This document shows, in pieces, positions 36,334 to 46,008 of a DNA stretch of 64,000 nucleotides. The translations under genes were made by a program, and so were the position numbers. Where the stretch lies: NCBI RefSeq assembly GCF_000959525.1, contig NZ_CP009832.1, forward strand, positions 558,001 through 622,000, given 5' to 3'. How positions within the stretch are numbered: the first letter of the stretch is position 1; every line of letters starts with the position of its first letter. This DNA is from Burkholderia multivorans ATCC BAA-247. GTDB lineage: Bacteria > Pseudomonadota > Gammaproteobacteria > Burkholderiales > Burkholderiaceae. The notes beneath the pieces are model-generated. The model did no database searches and was not told where the DNA came from. It worked only from the letters and a program-made list of their open reading frames with translations.

Positions 36334-37118
36334 CAGAAGAACATCCGTGCGAGTTCCTCGCCCGGCTGGTCGGCACGCATGAACGCCTCGCCGACGAGGA
36401 ACGTGTTGACGTTCGCCGCGCGCATCGTATCGACGTCCGCGCGCGACAGGATCCCCGATTCGGTCACGACGATGCGGTCCTGCGGAATCATGTCGAGCAT
36501 GTCGAGCGTCGCCCGGATCGAGGTTTCGAACGTGCGCAGATTGCGGTTGTTGATGCCGAGCAGCGGCGTCTTGAGCGTCAGCGCCTGCTCCATTTCGTTG
36601 CGGTCGTGCACTTCGACGAGCACCGCGAGGTCGAGCGAGTGCGCATACGCTTCGAGCTCCTGCATCAGCGGCGTGTCGAGCGCGGCGGCGATCAGCAGGA
36701 TCGCGTCCGCGCCCATCGCGCGCGCTTCGAGGATCTGGTACGCGTCGACGATGAAGTCCTTGCGCAGCACCGGCAGGTCGCACGCGGCGCGCGCTTCCTC
36801 GAGATAGCGGACGCCGCCCTGGAAGAACTGCTCGTCGGTCAGCACCGACAGGCACGCGGCGCCGTGCGCCGCATACGAGCGCGCGATGTCGGCGGGCACG
36901 AAATGCTCGCGCAGCACGCCCTTCGACGGGCTCGCCTTCTTGATTTCGGCGATCACGGCCGGCTGGCCGGCCGCATGCTTGGCGCGCAGCGCGCCGACGA
37001 AGTCGCGCCGGTCGCGCGCGGACGCTTCCAGCTTCAGCGCCTCGAGCGGCGTGCTGCGCATGGCGGCTGCTACTTCTTCGCGCTTGACGGCGATGATTCG
37101 GTCGAGAATGTCGCTCAT
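36333..37118 (-). CDS. trpC: Indole-3-glycerol phosphate synthase
   Basis: A 261-residue TIM barrel, the usual length of monofunctional TrpC. It closes the ring of 1-(2-carboxyphenylamino)-deoxyribulose phosphate in tryptophan synthesis. Visible are [12 protein letters not shown] (catalytic Lys), [13 protein letters not shown] (catalytic Lys), LLGINNRNL and VTESGI. I chose ATG 37118; the frame stays open upstream into the trpD end. Last biosynthetic gene of the trpE-G-D-C run. Confidence 0.96.
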   Translation of the reverse strand: MSDILDRIIAVKREEVAAAMRSTPLEALKLEASARDRRDFVGALRAKHAAGQPAVIAEIKKASPSKGVLREHFVPADIARSYAAHGAACLSVLTDEQFFQGGVRYLEEARAACDLPVLRKDFIVDAYQILEARAMGADAILLIAAALDTPLMQELEAYAHSLDLAVLVEVHDRNEMEQALTLKTPLLGINNRNLRTFETSIRATLDMLDMIPQDRIVVTESGILSRADVDTMRAANVNTFLVGEAFMRADQPGEELARMFF

Positions 37119-37146
37119 TGGGGTTCCTGCTTGATTCGTAACGGGG

Positions 37147-38178
37147 TCAGCGCTTGAATTGCTGCGTGAAGCGCACGAGTTCGTCGACTTTCGCACGGGC
37201 CTTGCCGCTCGCGATCGCTTCGCGCGCGAGCCGGATGCCGTCGGCGATCGAGCCGGCGACGTTCGCCGCATAAAGCGCGGTGCCCGCATTCAGCGTGACG
37301 ATCTCGCGCGCGACGCCGGGCTGATTGTCGAGCGCGCCGAGCAGCATCGCGCGCGATTCCTCGGCATTTTCCACCTTCAGCGTGCGGTTCGACACCATCT
37401 GCAAGCCGAAGTCCTCCGGATGGATCTCGTATTCGTGCACCTGGCCGTCGCGCAGTTCGCCGACGAGCGTCGCGGCGCCGAGCGACACCTCGTCCATCCC
37501 GTCCTTGCCGTACACGACGAGCACGTGCTGCGCGCCGAGGCGCTGCATCACGCGCACCTGGATGCCGACGAGGTCGGGGTGGAACACGCCCATCAGCTGA
37601 TTCGGCGCGCCGGCCGGATTGGTGAGCGGGCCGAGGATGTTGAAGATCGTGCGTACGCCGAGCTCGCGGCGCACGGCCGCGATGTTCTTCATGGCCGGAT
37701 GATGGTTCGGCGCGAACATGAAGCCCATCCCGGTCTCGGCGATGGACGCGGCAACCTGGTCGGGCTGCAGGTCGATGTTGACGCCGAGCGCTTCCAGCAC
37801 GTCGGCGCTGCCGGACTTGCTCGATACGCCGCGGTTGCCGTGCTTCGCGACCTTCGCGCCGGCCGCGGCCGTCACGAACATCGACGCGGTCGAGATGTTG
37901 AACGTATGCGAGCCGTCGCCGCCCGTGCCGACGATGTCGACGAAGTTCGAATTGTCCTGCACCTCGACGTGGTTCGCGAATTCGCGCATCACGGTCGCGG
38001 CGGCGGCGATCTCGCCGATCGTCTCCTTCTTCACGCGCAGCCCGGTGATGATCGCGGCCGCCATCACCGGCGACATGTCGCCGCGCATGATGAGCCGCAT
38101 TAGATGCAGCATCTCGTCGTGGAAAATCTCGCGGTGCTCGATCGTGCGCTGCAGCGCTTCCTGCGGAGTAATCGTCAT
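37147..38178 (-). CDS. trpD: Anthranilate phosphoribosyltransferase
   Basis: TrpD, 343 residues, joins PRPP and anthranilate. The PRPP site [14 protein letters not shown] is near residue 85, followed by [21 protein letters not shown]; the catalytic region [11 protein letters not shown] near residue 155 and the metal motif DGMDEVSLG near residue 225 are intact. It lies 12 bases after trpG and 28 before trpC on the same strand. Confidence 0.97.
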   Translation of the reverse strand: MTITPQEALQRTIEHREIFHDEMLHLMRLIMRGDMSPVMAAAIITGLRVKKETIGEIAAAATVMREFANHVEVQDNSNFVDIVGTGGDGSHTFNISTASMFVTAAAGAKVAKHGNRGVSSKSGSADVLEALGVNIDLQPDQVAASIAETGMGFMFAPNHHPAMKNIAAVRRELGVRTIFNILGPLTNPAGAPNQLMGVFHPDLVGIQVRVMQRLGAQHVLVVYGKDGMDEVSLGAATLVGELRDGQVHEYEIHPEDFGLQMVSNRTLKVENAEESRAMLLGALDNQPGVAREIVTLNAGTALYAANVAGSIADGIRLAREAIASGKARAKVDELVRFTQQFKR

Positions 38179-38190
38179 CGTCGCGCTCCG

Positions 38191-38778
<588 letters not shown>

Positions 38779-38791
38779 GGTCAGTCTCCGG

Positions 38792-40285
38792 TCAGAAGTC
38801 GCTATCGAGGCCGTCCTGGACCTGTTCGGCCGCGCGCAGCACCGCGCGCGCCTTGTTCTCGGTCTCTTGCCATTCGGATTCGGGCACCGAATCCGCGACG
38901 ACGCCGGCCGCCGCTTGCACATACAGGTTGCCGTTGTGGATCAGGCCCGTGCGGATCGCGATCGCGAGATCCATCTCGCCCGAGAACGACAGGTAGCCGA
39001 CGGCGCCGCCGTAGAGCCCGCGCTTGACGGGCTCGAGCTCGTCGATCAGCTCCATCGCGCGCACCTTCGGCGCGCCGGACAGCGTGCCGGCCGGGAACGT
39101 CGCGCGCAGCACGTCGAAGTTCGTCATGCCGGGCTTCAGCTTGCCTTCGACCGAGCTGACGATGTGCTGCACGTGCGAGTACTTCTCGATCACCATCTTG
39201 TCGGTCACCTGCACGGAGCCGATGTCGGCGATGCGGCCGACGTCGTTGCGCGCGAGGTCGATCAGCATCACGTGCTCGGCGATTTCCTTCGGATCGTTCA
39301 GCAGCTCGGTCGCGAGTTCCGCGTCGCGCTCGGGCGTGTTGCCGCGCGGGCGCGTGCCGGCGAGCGGGCGGATCGTGACGATCTGGTCGTCGCCGCGCTT
39401 TTCCTGGCGCACGAGGATTTCCGGCGACGCGCCGACCACGTGAAACTCGCCGAAGTTGTAGTAGTACATATACGGCGACGGATTCAGCGAGCGCAGCGCG
39501 CGATACAGCGACAGCGGATTGTCGCGGTAGGGCTTCGTCAGGCGCTGGCCGACCTGGATCTGCATCAGTTCGCCGGCCGCGATGTATTCCTTCGCCTGAC
39601 GCACGGCGGCCAGATAGTCGTCCTTCTTGAATTCGCGGAACGTCTCGGTGCGCACGCTCGCCGACGTGACGGGCGGCTGCACGGTCGCGCGCAGCCGCTG
39701 CTTGAGCTCGCGCAGGCGCTGCTTCGCCTTGGCGTACGCCTCGGGCTGGCCCGGATCCGCGTAGATGATCAGATACAGCTTGCCGGCGAGGTTGTCGATC
39801 ACCGCGACTTCCTCGGTCAGCAGCAGCTGGATGTCGGGCAGGCCGAGATCGTCGCGCGGCGCGGTGTGCGCGAGCTTCTTCTCGATGTAGCGCACCGCAT
39901 CGTAGCCGAAGTAGCCGGCGAGGCCGCCGCAGAAGCGCGGCAGGCCCGGGCGCTGCGCGACCTTGAAACGCGCCTGGAACGACGCGATGAATTCGAACGG
40001 ATCGCCGTGGTGCGTCTCGACGACCGCGCCGTCGCGCACGACTTCGGAGACGCCGTTGCGGGTGCGCACGAGCGTGCGTGCCGGCAGCCCGATGAACGAG
40101 TAGCGGCCGAAGCGTTCGCCGCCGACCACCGATTCGAGCAGGAAGGAGTTCGCGCCCGCGCGTTCGGGTTGCGCGAGCTTCAGGTAGAGCGACAGCGGCG
40201 TTTCGAGATCGGCGAGCGCTTCGGCGATCAGCGGGATGCGGTTATAGCCTTCGTTCGCGAGCGATTGGAATTCGAGTTCGGTCAT
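38792..40285 (-). CDS. trpE: Anthranilate synthase component I
   Basis: TrpE, 497 residues, converts chorismate and ammonia to anthranilate. The C-terminal chorismate-binding domain has [24 protein letters not shown], the [10 protein letters not shown] metal site and [21 protein letters not shown]. The N-terminal feedback element [18 protein letters not shown] near residue 48 (LLES type) is present, so it should be inhibited by tryptophan. A leader peptide and attenuator precede it. Confidence 0.96.
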   Translation of the reverse strand: MTELEFQSLANEGYNRIPLIAEALADLETPLSLYLKLAQPERAGANSFLLESVVGGERFGRYSFIGLPARTLVRTRNGVSEVVRDGAVVETHHGDPFEFIASFQARFKVAQRPGLPRFCGGLAGYFGYDAVRYIEKKLAHTAPRDDLGLPDIQLLLTEEVAVIDNLAGKLYLIIYADPGQPEAYAKAKQRLRELKQRLRATVQPPVTSASVRTETFREFKKDDYLAAVRQAKEYIAAGELMQIQVGQRLTKPYRDNPLSLYRALRSLNPSPYMYYYNFGEFHVVGASPEILVRQEKRGDDQIVTIRPLAGTRPRGNTPERDAELATELLNDPKEIAEHVMLIDLARNDVGRIADIGSVQVTDKMVIEKYSHVQHIVSSVEGKLKPGMTNFDVLRATFPAGTLSGAPKVRAMELIDELEPVKRGLYGGAVGYLSFSGEMDLAIAIRTGLIHNGNLYVQAAAGVVADSVPESEWQETENKARAVLRAAEQVQDGLDSDF

Positions 40286-40506
40286 GTTCCGGTCCTGTTC
40301 GGGACGAGCGGCGCGTGCGCCAGGGATCGTTTGACGCTGCGCGGGCTACCGTCGGCGAAAGGGCGGTCGATCCTGAAGTGCCTGGTGCCGGCCGGCGCGG
40401 CCCGCAGCGTGAACGTCGCGAGCCTGCAGCCGATCCTGAACGCAGGCGTTCGGACACGGTGGAACTCGGGTGGTGCGACGATCGGCGCGCGGATGCGCAG
40501 CGAGAT
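40286..40506. other. Leader stretch between trp attenuator and trpE
   Basis: Transcribed leader of the trp operon on the minus strand. I see no gene or further strong hairpin with a T-run in it; its length (about 220 bases) is more than an attenuator alone requires. Confidence 0.5.
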
Positions 40507-40553
40507 AAAAAACGGCGCTGAAGACGTGCTTCAGCGTACCTCATCGAAGAGGT
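40507..40553 (-). terminator. trp attenuator hairpins
   Basis: On the minus strand, directly after the trpL stop, ACCTC/GAGGT pair around six bases (40538-40553, candidate antiterminator part), followed by GCTGAAG/CTTCAGC around CACGT (40518-40536) and then GCCGTTTTTT, an intrinsic terminator. The T-run ends 221 bases before trpE. Position behind a Trp-rich leader peptide indicates transcription attenuation. Confidence 0.75.
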
Positions 40554-40627
40554 TAGCGCGACCAGCGACGCCAGGGCCAGGCTCCCCGGTCGATGCTGCT
40601 CAGACTCCGTTTTTTATTCAGAAACAT
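40553..40627 (-). CDS. trpL: trp operon leader peptide
   Basis: A 24-residue reading frame, MFLNKKRSLSSIDRGAWPWRRWSR, with three Trp codons among the last eight residues and its stop 16 bases before the terminator stem. This is the layout of a leader peptide whose stalling at Trp codons in tryptophan shortage favours an antiterminator. It starts 18 bases after the gph stop. A good Shine-Dalgarno is missing, so initiation may depend on ribosomes ending on gph. Too short for routine gene finders. Confidence 0.78.
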   Translation of the reverse strand: MFLNKKRSLSSIDRGAWPWRRWSR

Positions 40628-40644
40628 GCGGATGGAAGAAATAG

Positions 40645-41415
40645 TCAGACGGTTGGCTGGCCGGCATTGTGCGCGACGATCGCGCGAGCCGCAGCCAGCA
40701 ACGAATCGACTATACCATCCGAATTTATCGTTTGTATAGGCTTGCCGTGGTTGTAGCCATACGGGACCGTCAGCGTTGCCATCCCGGCCGCGCGGCCCGC
40801 GAGCGCGTCGTTTTCCGAGTCGCCGATCGCGACCGACACGTGCGGCGCGACGCCGAGCGCCTCGCAGGCGGCCAGCATCGGCAGCGGATCGGGCTTCTTG
40901 CGCGCGACGCTGTCGCCGCCGAGCACGACGCCGAAACGATCGGCAAGCCCGTATTGCTCGAGCAGCTCGACCGCGAAGCGGTGCGGCTTGTTCGTCACGC
41001 ACGCGAGCCGGATGCCTGCCACGCGCAGCGCATCGAGGCCGGTCGCGACGTCGGGATAGAGGCGCGTGTGGCGGCCGTTGATCTTCGCGTATTCGGCCTG
41101 ATAGATCGCGAGCGCGTCGTCGAAGCGCGTGCGCACTTCGTCGGCAGTGAAGCGCGGCGCCAGCACGCAATGAATCAGATGCTCGGAGCCCTTGCCGACG
41201 TAGCCGATCACTTCGTCGCGCGACGTGGCCGGCGCACCGAGCTTCGCGAGCATCGCGTTCAGGCCGGCCGTGAAATCGTCGACCGTATCGACCATCGTGC
41301 CGTCCAGATCGATCAGCGCCGCGTCGATGCGCGGCGCGCTCAACCGGATCGTGCGATCGCCGGCGGCGGGCGGCTCGGCGGCGGATGCGGGCGCGGCAAG
41401 CGGCGGCTGAGCCAT
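40645..41415 (-). CDS. gph: Phosphoglycolate phosphatase
   Basis: A 256-residue HAD phosphatase. Motif I is ALIDLDGTMVDTVDDF near residue 35, motif II VTNKPHR, motif III Lys in ARKKPDPLP, motif IV IGDSENDALAGRAAG, all as in Gph. It removes phosphate from 2-phosphoglycolate arising from DNA repair. The N-terminus is about 30 residues longer than E. coli Gph and is Ala/Pro-rich. It is 4 bases after rpe, a common pairing, and followed by the trp leader. Confidence 0.92.
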   Translation of the reverse strand: MAQPPLAAPASAAEPPAAGDRTIRLSAPRIDAALIDLDGTMVDTVDDFTAGLNAMLAKLGAPATSRDEVIGYVGKGSEHLIHCVLAPRFTADEVRTRFDDALAIYQAEYAKINGRHTRLYPDVATGLDALRVAGIRLACVTNKPHRFAVELLEQYGLADRFGVVLGGDSVARKKPDPLPMLAACEALGVAPHVSVAIGDSENDALAGRAAGMATLTVPYGYNHGKPIQTINSDGIVDSLLAAARAIVAHNAGQPTV

Positions 41416-41419
41416 CGCG

Positions 41420-42106
41420 TCAGCTCCGCTCGACGGCCGCGAGGGCGGCGCGCATCTCGTCGATCACCTTTCGGTAGTCGGGCTTGCCGAAGATCGCCGA
41501 GCCCGCGACGAACGTGTCGGCGCCGGCCGCCGCGATTTCCGCGATGTTGTCCGCCTTCACGCCGCCGTCGACCTCGAGCAGGATCTCGCGGCCCGTGCGT
41601 TCGGTGTACGCGTCGATGCGCGCACGCGCTTCGCGCAGCTTGTTCAGCGTTTCCGGAATGAACGACTGGCCGCCGAAACCGGGGTTCACCGACATCAGCA
41701 GCACGTAGTCGAGCCGGTCCATCACGTGATCGAGATAGTTCAGCGGCGTCGCCGGGTTGAACACGAGACCGGCCTTGCAGCCATGATCGCGGATCAGCGT
41801 CAGCGTGCGGTCGATGTGGTCGGAGCCTTCCGGATGGAAGCTGATCAGGTTCGCCCCGGCTTTGGCGAAGTCCGGCACGATCCGGTCGACCGGACGCACC
41901 ATCAGATGCACGTCGATCGGCACCTGCACGTGCGGACGAATCGCTTCGCACACGAGCGGGCCGATCGTCAGGTTCGGCACGTAATGGTTGTCCATCACGT
42001 CGAAGTGGATCCAGTCGGCGCCGGCGGCGACCACGTTGCGGACTTCTTCGCCGAGCCGCGCGAAGTCGGCCGACAGGATGCTGGGAGCGATGCGGAATTG
42101 AGTCAT
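41420..42106 (-). CDS. rpe: Ribulose-phosphate 3-epimerase
   Basis: A 228-residue TIM barrel that interconverts ribulose 5-phosphate and xylulose 5-phosphate. Diagnostic motifs are present: [33 protein letters not shown] (metal His and Asp), VDVHLMV-type strand, [12 protein letters not shown] and EVDGGV. It heads the minus-strand run into gph and the trp operon. Confidence 0.96.
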   Translation of the reverse strand: MTQFRIAPSILSADFARLGEEVRNVVAAGADWIHFDVMDNHYVPNLTIGPLVCEAIRPHVQVPIDVHLMVRPVDRIVPDFAKAGANLISFHPEGSDHIDRTLTLIRDHGCKAGLVFNPATPLNYLDHVMDRLDYVLLMSVNPGFGGQSFIPETLNKLREARARIDAYTERTGREILLEVDGGVKADNIAEIAAAGADTFVAGSAIFGKPDYRKVIDEMRAALAAVERS

Positions 42107-42291
42107 GACAGGGAAGCGGGGACGCTGCGGCGCAAAACCGCCATTCTACCGCCCGCCGGGCGCGGCGCGGCGGCGGGCCGTCCGGTTGCAGCCCGTTTGC
42201 GCATCAAGCAGAATGCCGAACCAAAGCGGCGCGCCTGCCGCGTCCTTCGTCCACGTCGCCGGCGCGGGCCTTACCCTCCAGCGGAAACACC

Positions 42292-42666
42292 ATGAGTCAG
42301 TATCAGTTCACCGTTTCGGTGAAAACCAGCTACTTGCCGGAACAATCCGACCCCGAACGTCGTCAATACGCATTCGCGTACACGCTGACGATCCGCAACA
42401 CGGGGCAGGTCGCCGCGCAACTGATCGCGCGCCACTGGATCATCACCGACAGCGAGAACCACGTGCAGGAAGTGAAAGGGCTCGGCGTGGTCGGGCACCA
42501 GCCGCTGCTGCAGCCGGGCGAACAGTTCGAGTACACGAGCTGGGCCGTGATCGCGACGCCGGTGGGCACGATGCGTGGCGCGTATTTCTGCGTGGCCGAA
42601 GACGGCGAGCGCTTCGAAGCGCCGATCGACGAGTTCGCGCTGCACATGCCGCGCACGCTGCACTGA
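42292..42666 (+). CDS. apaG: ApaG protein
   Basis: ApaG, 124 residues, a fibronectin-like fold. Conserved segments are the N-terminal FTVSVKTSYLPEQSDPERRQYAFAYTLTI type stretch, RHWIITDSENHVQEVKG-like, GVVGHQPLLQPGEQFEYTS and MRGAYFCVAEDGERFEAPI. It occurs next to apaH or ksgA in many bacteria and its function is still unclear (linked to Mg and Co resistance). Single gene divergent from rpe. Confidence 0.95.
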   Translation: MSQYQFTVSVKTSYLPEQSDPERRQYAFAYTLTIRNTGQVAAQLIARHWIITDSENHVQEVKGLGVVGHQPLLQPGEQFEYTSWAVIATPVGTMRGAYFCVAEDGERFEAPIDEFALHMPRTLH

Positions 42667-42713
42667 GCGCACGACGCCGCACGCGGCGCGGCGCGGTGCT
42701 GCGCGCGCCGCGA

Positions 42714-42857
42714 TCAGCGCGGCTGACGGTCGTTGTTGCGGGCGTGCTTCTTTCTGCCCGACGCGGTCCACGCGACGATGAAAACCAGCAGGGCGAGCGC
42801 GAGAAAGGCTTCCAGCGCGAAGATGAGCATCGGATATTGGTCGAGAAAATCTGACAT
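42714..42857 (-). CDS. Small single-pass membrane protein
   Basis: A 47-residue frame, hydrophobic over about residues 9-31 (MLIFALEAFLALALLVFIVAW) with an acidic N-terminus and a very basic tail. It looks like a real small membrane protein rather than a shadow, since the region is otherwise empty and the composition is sensible. No family recognised. It points away from mltA and its ATG overlaps an alternative mltA ATG on the other strand. Confidence 0.5.
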   Translation of the reverse strand: MSDFLDQYPMLIFALEAFLALALLVFIVAWTASGRKKHARNNDRQPR

Positions 42858-42885
42858 GGCGGTTTCCATCAAGAACGGACATTGT

Positions 42886-44010
42886 ATGTGGTTTGGGCGC
42901 CGGGCGGCCGGCTGGGCGGCGGCGGTCGCGATGGCGGCGCTACTCGCCGCATGCGGCGGCGCGCCGACGCGGCCGACGGCGCTGAAGCCGCCGACCGGCG
43001 CGGCGATCGTGCCGGGGCAGGTCGCCGCGAAGCGGCTCACGCCGGTGGCGTGGCAGCAGGTGCCGGGCTGGCAAGACGATTCGCTGATCGGCGCGACGGC
43101 CGCGCTGCGGCAGAACTGCGTGCGGCTCGCGCGGCAGCCGGCGTGGCAGCGCGCGTGCGCGGCCGCCGAGCGGCTCGACGAACTCGACGCGAACGGCGCG
43201 CGCGCGTTTTTCGAAACGTACTTCACGCCGTTCCAGTTCGCGAACACCGACGGCACGCTCGACGGCCTCGTGACCGGCTATTACGAGCCGCTGCTGCACG
43301 GCTCGCGCGTGCGCCGCGGCCCGTATCAATATGCGCTGTACCGCTGGCCGGCCGGCTATCGCGCCGGCGCGGCGCTGCCTGCGCGCGCGCAGCTCGAACG
43401 CTCGGGGATACTGAACGGCAACGAACTCGTGTGGGTCGACGACCCGATCGAGGCGTTCTTCCTGCAGGTGCAGGGCTCGGGGCGCGTGCTGCTCGACGAC
43501 GGCTCGGTGATGCGGGTCGGCTTCGGCGGCACCAACAATCAGCCGTATCGCTCGATCGGCAAGTGGCTGCTCGATCGCGGCGAACTGACGCCGGCGCAGG
43601 CGACGATGCAGGGCATCAAGGCGTGGGCGAAGGCGAATCCGGGCCGCGTCGACGCGCTGCTCGACACGAACCCACGGTTCGTCTTCTTCCGCGAGATGCC
43701 GACGAAGGAAGAAGCGCCGCACGGCGGCGCGGACGGTCCGATCGGCGCGCTCGGCGTGCCGCTCACGCCCGAGCGTTCGATCGCCGTCGATCCGGCGTCG
43801 ATTCCGCTCGGCACGCCGGTGTTTCTGCAGACCACACGTCCACTGACGAACACGCCGATGAACCGGCTCGTGTTTGCGCAAGATACGGGCAGCGCGATCA
43901 AGGGCGGCGTGCGGGCCGACTATTTCTGGGGGCTCGGCGACGATGCCGGCGACCTCGCCGGTCGCATGAAGCAGGTCGGCCGGATGTGGCTGCTGTTCCC
44001 GAATTCGTGA
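42886..44010 (+). CDS. mltA: Membrane-bound lytic murein transglycosylase A
   Basis: A 374-residue lipoprotein transglycosylase that cleaves the glycan strand of murein and leaves 1,6-anhydromuramyl ends. A signal sequence ends in the lipobox LLAACGG (Cys near residue 25). The MltA domain contains VTGYYEPLLHGS and QVQGSGRVLL; the 3D domain carries the catalytic Asp in VFAQDTGSAIKGGVRADYFWG. I chose ATG 42886 because it gives a regular lipoprotein signal; ATG 42856 is possible. Confidence 0.93.
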   Translation: MWFGRRAAGWAAAVAMAALLAACGGAPTRPTALKPPTGAAIVPGQVAAKRLTPVAWQQVPGWQDDSLIGATAALRQNCVRLARQPAWQRACAAAERLDELDANGARAFFETYFTPFQFANTDGTLDGLVTGYYEPLLHGSRVRRGPYQYALYRWPAGYRAGAALPARAQLERSGILNGNELVWVDDPIEAFFLQVQGSGRVLLDDGSVMRVGFGGTNNQPYRSIGKWLLDRGELTPAQATMQGIKAWAKANPGRVDALLDTNPRFVFFREMPTKEEAPHGGADGPIGALGVPLTPERSIAVDPASIPLGTPVFLQTTRPLTNTPMNRLVFAQDTGSAIKGGVRADYFWGLGDDAGDLAGRMKQVGRMWLLFPNS

Positions 44011-44117
44011 GGGTTTTCGTGTCGGTCGTCGTGACGGGCGACGGCGGCGCGTAGCCGACGCGGCGCGCGCCTGTCGGCGAAATCGTTCGGGCGAGGCGGT
44101 TCGCGCCGATGAATAGA

Positions 44118-44150
44118 AAAACGCCCGCCCGGCGTTCGCCGGTCGGGCGC
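44118..44150 (-). terminator. Intrinsic terminator of the paaK transcript
   Basis: CGCCCG and CGGGCG pair at the base and CCGGC and GCCGG above, around a short loop (44123-44150). On the minus strand TTTTT follows at 44122-44118. It lies 62 bases after the paaK stop. Confidence 0.75.
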
Positions 44151-44211
44151 TGCATCGAAATGGCGTTGCGGGCGTCGACGTTCGCTATGCGGCGCGCGAC
44201 GACTTGCCGGC

Positions 44212-45510
44212 TCAGCCCTTGCGCTTGTCGATCACGCGGCGCGCCTTGCCCACCGAGCGCTCGATCCCGTTGACCGGCAGCACGTTGACCACCGCCGTCA
44301 CGCCGATCAGCGATTTGATGTCGTACGCGAGCGCCTGCTTCGCGGCCTGAATCGCGGCGGTGTCGGGCGCCGTTTCCGGGCACGGCTCGACGTTGAGCGT
44401 CAGTACGTCGAGCGGCCCTTCCTTCGTCAGCACGATCTGGTAATGCGGCGCAAGCGCGCGCTGCTTCAGCAGCTGCTCCTCGATCTGCGTCGGAAACACG
44501 TTCACGCCGCGCACAATCATCATGTCGTCCGAGCGGCCCGTGATCTTTTCCATGCGCCGCATCGTACGGGCGGTGCCCGGCAGCAGACGCGTGAGGTCGC
44601 GCGTCCGGTAGCGGATGATCGGCAGCGCTTCCTTCGTCAGCGAGGTGAACACGAGCTCGCCGAGTTCGCCGTCCGGCAGCACTTCGCCGGTGTCCGGATC
44701 GATGATTTCCGGGTAGAAGTGATCTTCCCAGATCGTCGGGCCGTCCTTCGTTTCGACGCATTCCGACGCGACGCCGGGGCCCATCACTTCGGACAGCCCG
44801 TAGATGTCGACCGCGTCGATCTTCATCCGCTGCTCGATCGCGACGCGCATGTCGTTGGTCCACGGCTCGGCGCCGAAGATGCCGATGCGCAGCGAACTAT
44901 GCGCCGGATCGACGCCCTGCCGTTCGAACTCGTCGGCGATCGACAGCATGTAGCTCGGCGTCACCATGATGATGTCGGGGCGGAAGTCCTGAATCAGCTG
45001 CACCTGTTTTTCGGTCTGGCCGCCGCCGAACGGAATGACCGTGAGGCCCGCGCGCTCGGCGCCGTAGTGCGCGCCGAGGCCGCCGGTGAATAGCCCGTAC
45101 CCATAGCTCACGTGCACCTTGTCGCCGGGGCGCGCTCCGGCCGCGCGGATCGAGCGCGCAACGAGGTTCGCCCACGTATCGATGTCGCGCGCCGTGTAGC
45201 CCACCACGGTCGGTTTGCCGGTCGTGCCCGACGACGCATGAATACGCGAGACCCGCTCCTGCGGCACCGCGAACATCCCGAACGGATAGCTGTCACGCAG
45301 GTCGCTCTTCGTCGTGAACGGGAAGCGCGACAGGTCGGCGAGCGTTTGCAGGTCGTCCGGATGCACGCCGGCTTCGTCAAACTTGCGGCGATAGACAGGG
45401 GAGTTATCGTACGCGTGCCGCAGCGACCATTTGAGGCGTTCGAGCTGCAGCGCGGTCAGCTCGTCGCGGGATGCGGTCTCGATCGGCTCGAGCGGTAGCG
45501 GGGTAGTCAT
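44212..45510 (-). CDS. paaK: Phenylacetate-CoA ligase
   Basis: A 432-residue AMP-forming ligase that activates phenylacetate to phenylacetyl-CoA, the entry step of the paa route. The P-loop is IHASSGTTGKPTVVGYT, followed by YGYGLFTGGLGAHYGAER, IYGLSEVMGPGVASEC and the C-terminal RSDDMMIVRGVNVFP. Length and motifs match PaaK. It is the last gene of the minus-strand paaN-J-G-I-K run, 38 bases after paaI. Confidence 0.95.
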   Translation of the reverse strand: MTTPLPLEPIETASRDELTALQLERLKWSLRHAYDNSPVYRRKFDEAGVHPDDLQTLADLSRFPFTTKSDLRDSYPFGMFAVPQERVSRIHASSGTTGKPTVVGYTARDIDTWANLVARSIRAAGARPGDKVHVSYGYGLFTGGLGAHYGAERAGLTVIPFGGGQTEKQVQLIQDFRPDIIMVTPSYMLSIADEFERQGVDPAHSSLRIGIFGAEPWTNDMRVAIEQRMKIDAVDIYGLSEVMGPGVASECVETKDGPTIWEDHFYPEIIDPDTGEVLPDGELGELVFTSLTKEALPIIRYRTRDLTRLLPGTARTMRRMEKITGRSDDMMIVRGVNVFPTQIEEQLLKQRALAPHYQIVLTKEGPLDVLTLNVEPCPETAPDTAAIQAAKQALAYDIKSLIGVTAVVNVLPVNGIERSVGKARRVIDKRKG

Positions 45511-45548
45511 GCGTGTCTCCAGTGTTTGTTATGGGCGTGGCGCCGACG

Positions 45549-46007
45549 TCAGCGGTCTTCCGGTATCACGGTGCCCTTGATCTGCGCGGACTTGCCGCGA
45601 AACATCGCCACCGTTTCGCCGGCGCGGTTCGTCACGCGGATGTCGTAGATGCCGTGCCGGCCGCTGCGTGTTTGTTCGGTTGCCTCGGCGGTCAGCACGT
45701 CGCCGCCGTGCACGGGCCGCAGATACTCGATCGAGCAGCCGGCTGCGACCGTATTGACGTTGTACGAATTGCACGCGAATGCGAACGTCGAATCGGCGAG
45801 CGTGAAGATCAGCCCGCCGTGGCAGATCTGATGGCCGTTCAGGAAATCGGCGCGCACGGGCATCCGCAGGCACGCATAACCGGCGCGCACGTCGACGATT
45901 TCGATGCCGAGCGCGCGGCTGCACGCGTCGGCTTCGTACATGGTCTGCGCAGTCATGCGGGCGAGAGCGTCGGGATCGAGCGTGTCGGTCGTCGGGTTCG
46001 TCGTCAT
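45549..46007 (-). CDS. paaI: Hydroxyphenylacetyl-CoA thioesterase PaaI
   Basis: A 152-residue hot-dog thioesterase. NGHQICHGGLIFTLADSTFAFACNSYN contains the catalytic Asp of the PaaI group and TVAAGCSIEYLRPVHGGDVL follows. In the paa pathway it frees CoA from dead-end intermediates and so relieves CoA depletion. It follows paaG after a single base, so the two are translationally coupled. Confidence 0.93.
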   Translation of the reverse strand: MTTNPTTDTLDPDALARMTAQTMYEADACSRALGIEIVDVRAGYACLRMPVRADFLNGHQICHGGLIFTLADSTFAFACNSYNVNTVAAGCSIEYLRPVHGGDVLTAEATEQTRSGRHGIYDIRVTNRAGETVAMFRGKSAQIKGTVIPEDR

Positions 46008-46008
46008 G

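Noticed and set aside
42733-42885. A 51-residue N-terminal extension of MltA
   Set aside because: It overlaps the small minus-strand gene, is Ser/Lys-rich and would place the lipoprotein signal far inside the protein.
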